This document shows positions 62,719-64,000 of a stretch of DNA of 64,000 nucleotides, one piece after another. The notes under the pieces were generated by a model that saw only the letters and a program-made list of their open reading frames with translations, was not told the DNA's origin and searched no databases. Both the position numbers and the translations under genes were made by a program. Positions within the stretch are counted from its first letter, which is position 1; the number at the start of each line of letters is the position of its first letter. Origin of the DNA: Hyphomonas adhaerens MHS-3 (lineage in GTDB: Bacteria > Pseudomonadota > Alphaproteobacteria > Caulobacterales > Hyphomonadaceae); the NCBI RefSeq assembly GCF_000685235.1, contig NZ_ARYH01000001.1:806001-870000 (forward strand), written 5' to 3'.

Positions 62719-63753
62719 CTAACGGGCGGCCTCTGCCGCCCTTGCAAGATCATTCATCAGTACACGGACAACAGCGTCTGTACTGCCGCCCGCCCGCTTT
62801 GCCTGGGCTTCGGCGTCATAGATCCGTTCCATCACGCGGGTGAGGCGCCTGACAGGCCATTTGCTGAGACGGGCGCGATAAGCAGGCCATTCACTCTGCC
62901 AGACGGGCGGGCGCAGCTTCATGTTCGGGTTAGACTGTCCTTCTTCGATCCGGACATGCGCGTCCAGCATCCGGCGAACCTCGAACTGGAGTGAACGCAG
63001 AACGCTGATCCCCGCCGTGCCAGCCAAAGCGAGTTTTTCGAACGCGGCATTGGCGGCTGCCGGATGGCCGTCCAGCGTGGCCGAAATGGCCGTTGACAGA
63101 GTCTGTTCGAACTCGGTTGCGCAGAGCGCCCGGACATCCGCCACCGAAACGGCCCTGCCGAGGCCACGGGCATAGAGTCCCAGTTTTTCGATTTCGGAAT
63201 TGGCGGCCATACGATGCCCGGGCAGGTCGCCGACGAACAGACGCAAGGCTTCAGGATCGATGTCGACCCCGGCTTCCTTGAGCGCCTGCTTGGCGCGCTG
63301 CTCGATATCAACACCTTCATCCGCGAAGAACTGAAGACCGGCTGTCCGTTTTGCCGATTCAGCCGCGCTGCGAAGCTTGGACTTTTTCGGCAGGCTGCCA
63401 GCCTCGATCAGCAGATGTGCACTGAACCGGCCATCACTTTTATCGCCGTCTTCAATCGCCTCGATCAGCAGTTTTGCGATCTTGTCGCCGCTGGTTCTCA
63501 CGCGAACAACACGTGGATCGCCCAACAGGGAAACGGCTTCGAGTGCGTCGAACAAAAGGGCAGGTTCTTTTCGGATAGCGTCGTCGTCCAGCAGGGTGAC
63601 GTCGGCATGTGCGTCCTTGCCCGCCCAGGCGGAAATCAACAGCTGGCCATTGTCGCTGGCCAGGCCCTCGTCCTCTCCAAAGGCAAGCACCGCCCAGACA
63701 TCGGGATCCGGCTTCCGGGCAAAGGATGCAGCCTTTTTGCCCTGGAGCAGCAT
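62719..63753 (-). CDS. holA: DNA polymerase III delta subunit
   Basis: 344 residues. The N-terminus LQGKKAASFARKPDPDVWAVLAFGEDEGL and the ATPase-like fold (VSLLGDPRVVRVRTSGD) match HolA, the clamp-loader subunit that opens the beta clamp. It is convergent with parB, with 3 bp between stops. Its ATG shares one base with the lptE stop (TGATG). The codons near its end contain a GGGCGGC/GCCGCCC stem (62724-62741) that may end both transcripts. Confidence 0.9.
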   Translation of the reverse strand: MLLQGKKAASFARKPDPDVWAVLAFGEDEGLASDNGQLLISAWAGKDAHADVTLLDDDAIRKEPALLFDALEAVSLLGDPRVVRVRTSGDKIAKLLIEAIEDGDKSDGRFSAHLLIEAGSLPKKSKLRSAAESAKRTAGLQFFADEGVDIEQRAKQALKEAGVDIDPEALRLFVGDLPGHRMAANSEIEKLGLYARGLGRAVSVADVRALCATEFEQTLSTAISATLDGHPAAANAAFEKLALAGTAGISVLRSLQFEVRRMLDAHVRIEEGQSNPNMKLRPPVWQSEWPAYRARLSKWPVRRLTRVMERIYDAEAQAKRAGGSTDAVVRVLMNDLARAAEAAR

Positions 63754-64000
63754 CAGTTTTTCGTGGAGAGCTGCAACCGCAAGTCATCGACAATGCGGCC
63801 GGCCAGGACACGCATCACCCGATCGCTTGCATTGGTCTGGGCTGAAATGTCCCCATAAGGTGCGTCCGGCACGGAGAAGCTGGTTTCGGCATCGGAATTT
63901 CCGAAGACGCTGATTTTCTCCCCCGACAGCACATAGGATGCACTGGCATTATAGGATGAACGCGATGCGGCCCCGTCCGGTTTGAACTGCAGCCGGGTTA
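63753..64000 (-). CDS. lptE: LPS-assembly lipoprotein LptE (C-terminal part)
   Basis: Open from the window edge to the TGA at 63753-63755. The visible ~82 residues include YNASASYVLSGEKISVFGNSD and VPDAPYGDISAQTNASDRVMRVLAGRIVDDLRLQL, typical of the C-terminus of LptE, which plugs LptD in the outer membrane to insert lipopolysaccharide. It is coupled to holA. The lipobox end lies outside the window. Confidence 0.8.
   Translation of the reverse strand, partial: TRLQFKPDGAASRSSYNASASYVLSGEKISVFGNSDAETSFSVPDAPYGDISAQTNASDRVMRVLAGRIVDDLRLQLSTKN

Noticed and set aside
1..64000. CRISPR arrays, tRNA/rRNA genes, insertion sequences or prophage
   Set aside because: No regularly spaced repeats, no cloverleaf-like sequences, no transposase, integrase or phage genes were seen on either strand.

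Overview
The window is a GC-rich, gene-dense stretch of an alphaproteobacterial chromosome. It most resembles the order Caulobacterales, and I infer the Hyphomonadaceae (Hyphomonas-like). Three things point there. The origin neighbourhood has the Caulobacter order ppsR / oriC / hemE / hemH / hemJ / rho / mnmE / mnmG / rsmG / parA / parB / holA. The cell-cycle genes rcdA (DUF1465) and trcR (DUF1013) are present. The putative origin carries a CtrA box and a dense cluster of CcrM (GANTC) sites. I saw no tRNA, rRNA, insertion sequence, prophage or CRISPR array.

Layout. 1-7.3 kb: a broken-off serine hydrolase, a LysE-type exporter, RarD, an MscS channel, Asd, a SnoaL-like protein, an amidohydrolase and a PhyH dioxygenase. 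7.4-14.5 kb, mostly minus strand: leuC, cysK, leuD and leuB, interleaved with small proteins. 14.6-18.7 kb: a soluble hybrid histidine kinase, and an epimerase divergent from a LysR regulator. 18.7-28.5 kb: the ffh - chorismate mutase - rpsP - rimM - trmD - rplS translation cluster, split by two secreted beta/gamma-crystallin genes and by a block of five genes (GT2 enzyme, TMEM165/GDT1 exporter, three unknowns). 28.7-43.3 kb: housekeeping and accessory genes (prolyl oligopeptidase, AGE epimerase, GpmA, a RibD-like deaminase, GT4, GST, a small heat-shock protein with a ROSE-like leader, a lipoprotein methyltransferase, Ppa, carbonic anhydrase, TetR, an acyltransferase). 43.3-49.2 kb: rcdA, a DUF1192 gene, a quinone reductase, trcR, smr, mltA, a Tim44-like gene and secB.

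49.2-64 kb is the replication-origin region. To the left, ppsR-maf-aroE-coaE-dnaQ reads leftward as one tightly overlapped operon. To the right, hemE-hemH-hemJ, rho, mnmE, mnmG, rsmG, parA and parB read rightward. The 341-bp gap between the two arms (52758-53098) is the candidate oriC. Two perfect parS sites sit inside mnmG and rsmG, just before parAB, and a perfect DnaA box abuts the mnmG start.

Working together: late haem synthesis, tRNA U34 modification, transcription termination, segregation and replication genes are grouped at the origin. The regulatory inputs visible there (CtrA, DnaA, CcrM, ParB) match Caulobacter-type cell-cycle control. The most unusual material is the origin sequence itself, the beta/gamma-crystallin pair inserted in a ribosomal operon, the Ala/Glu tails on both ribosomal proteins of that operon, and the candidate RNA thermometer.
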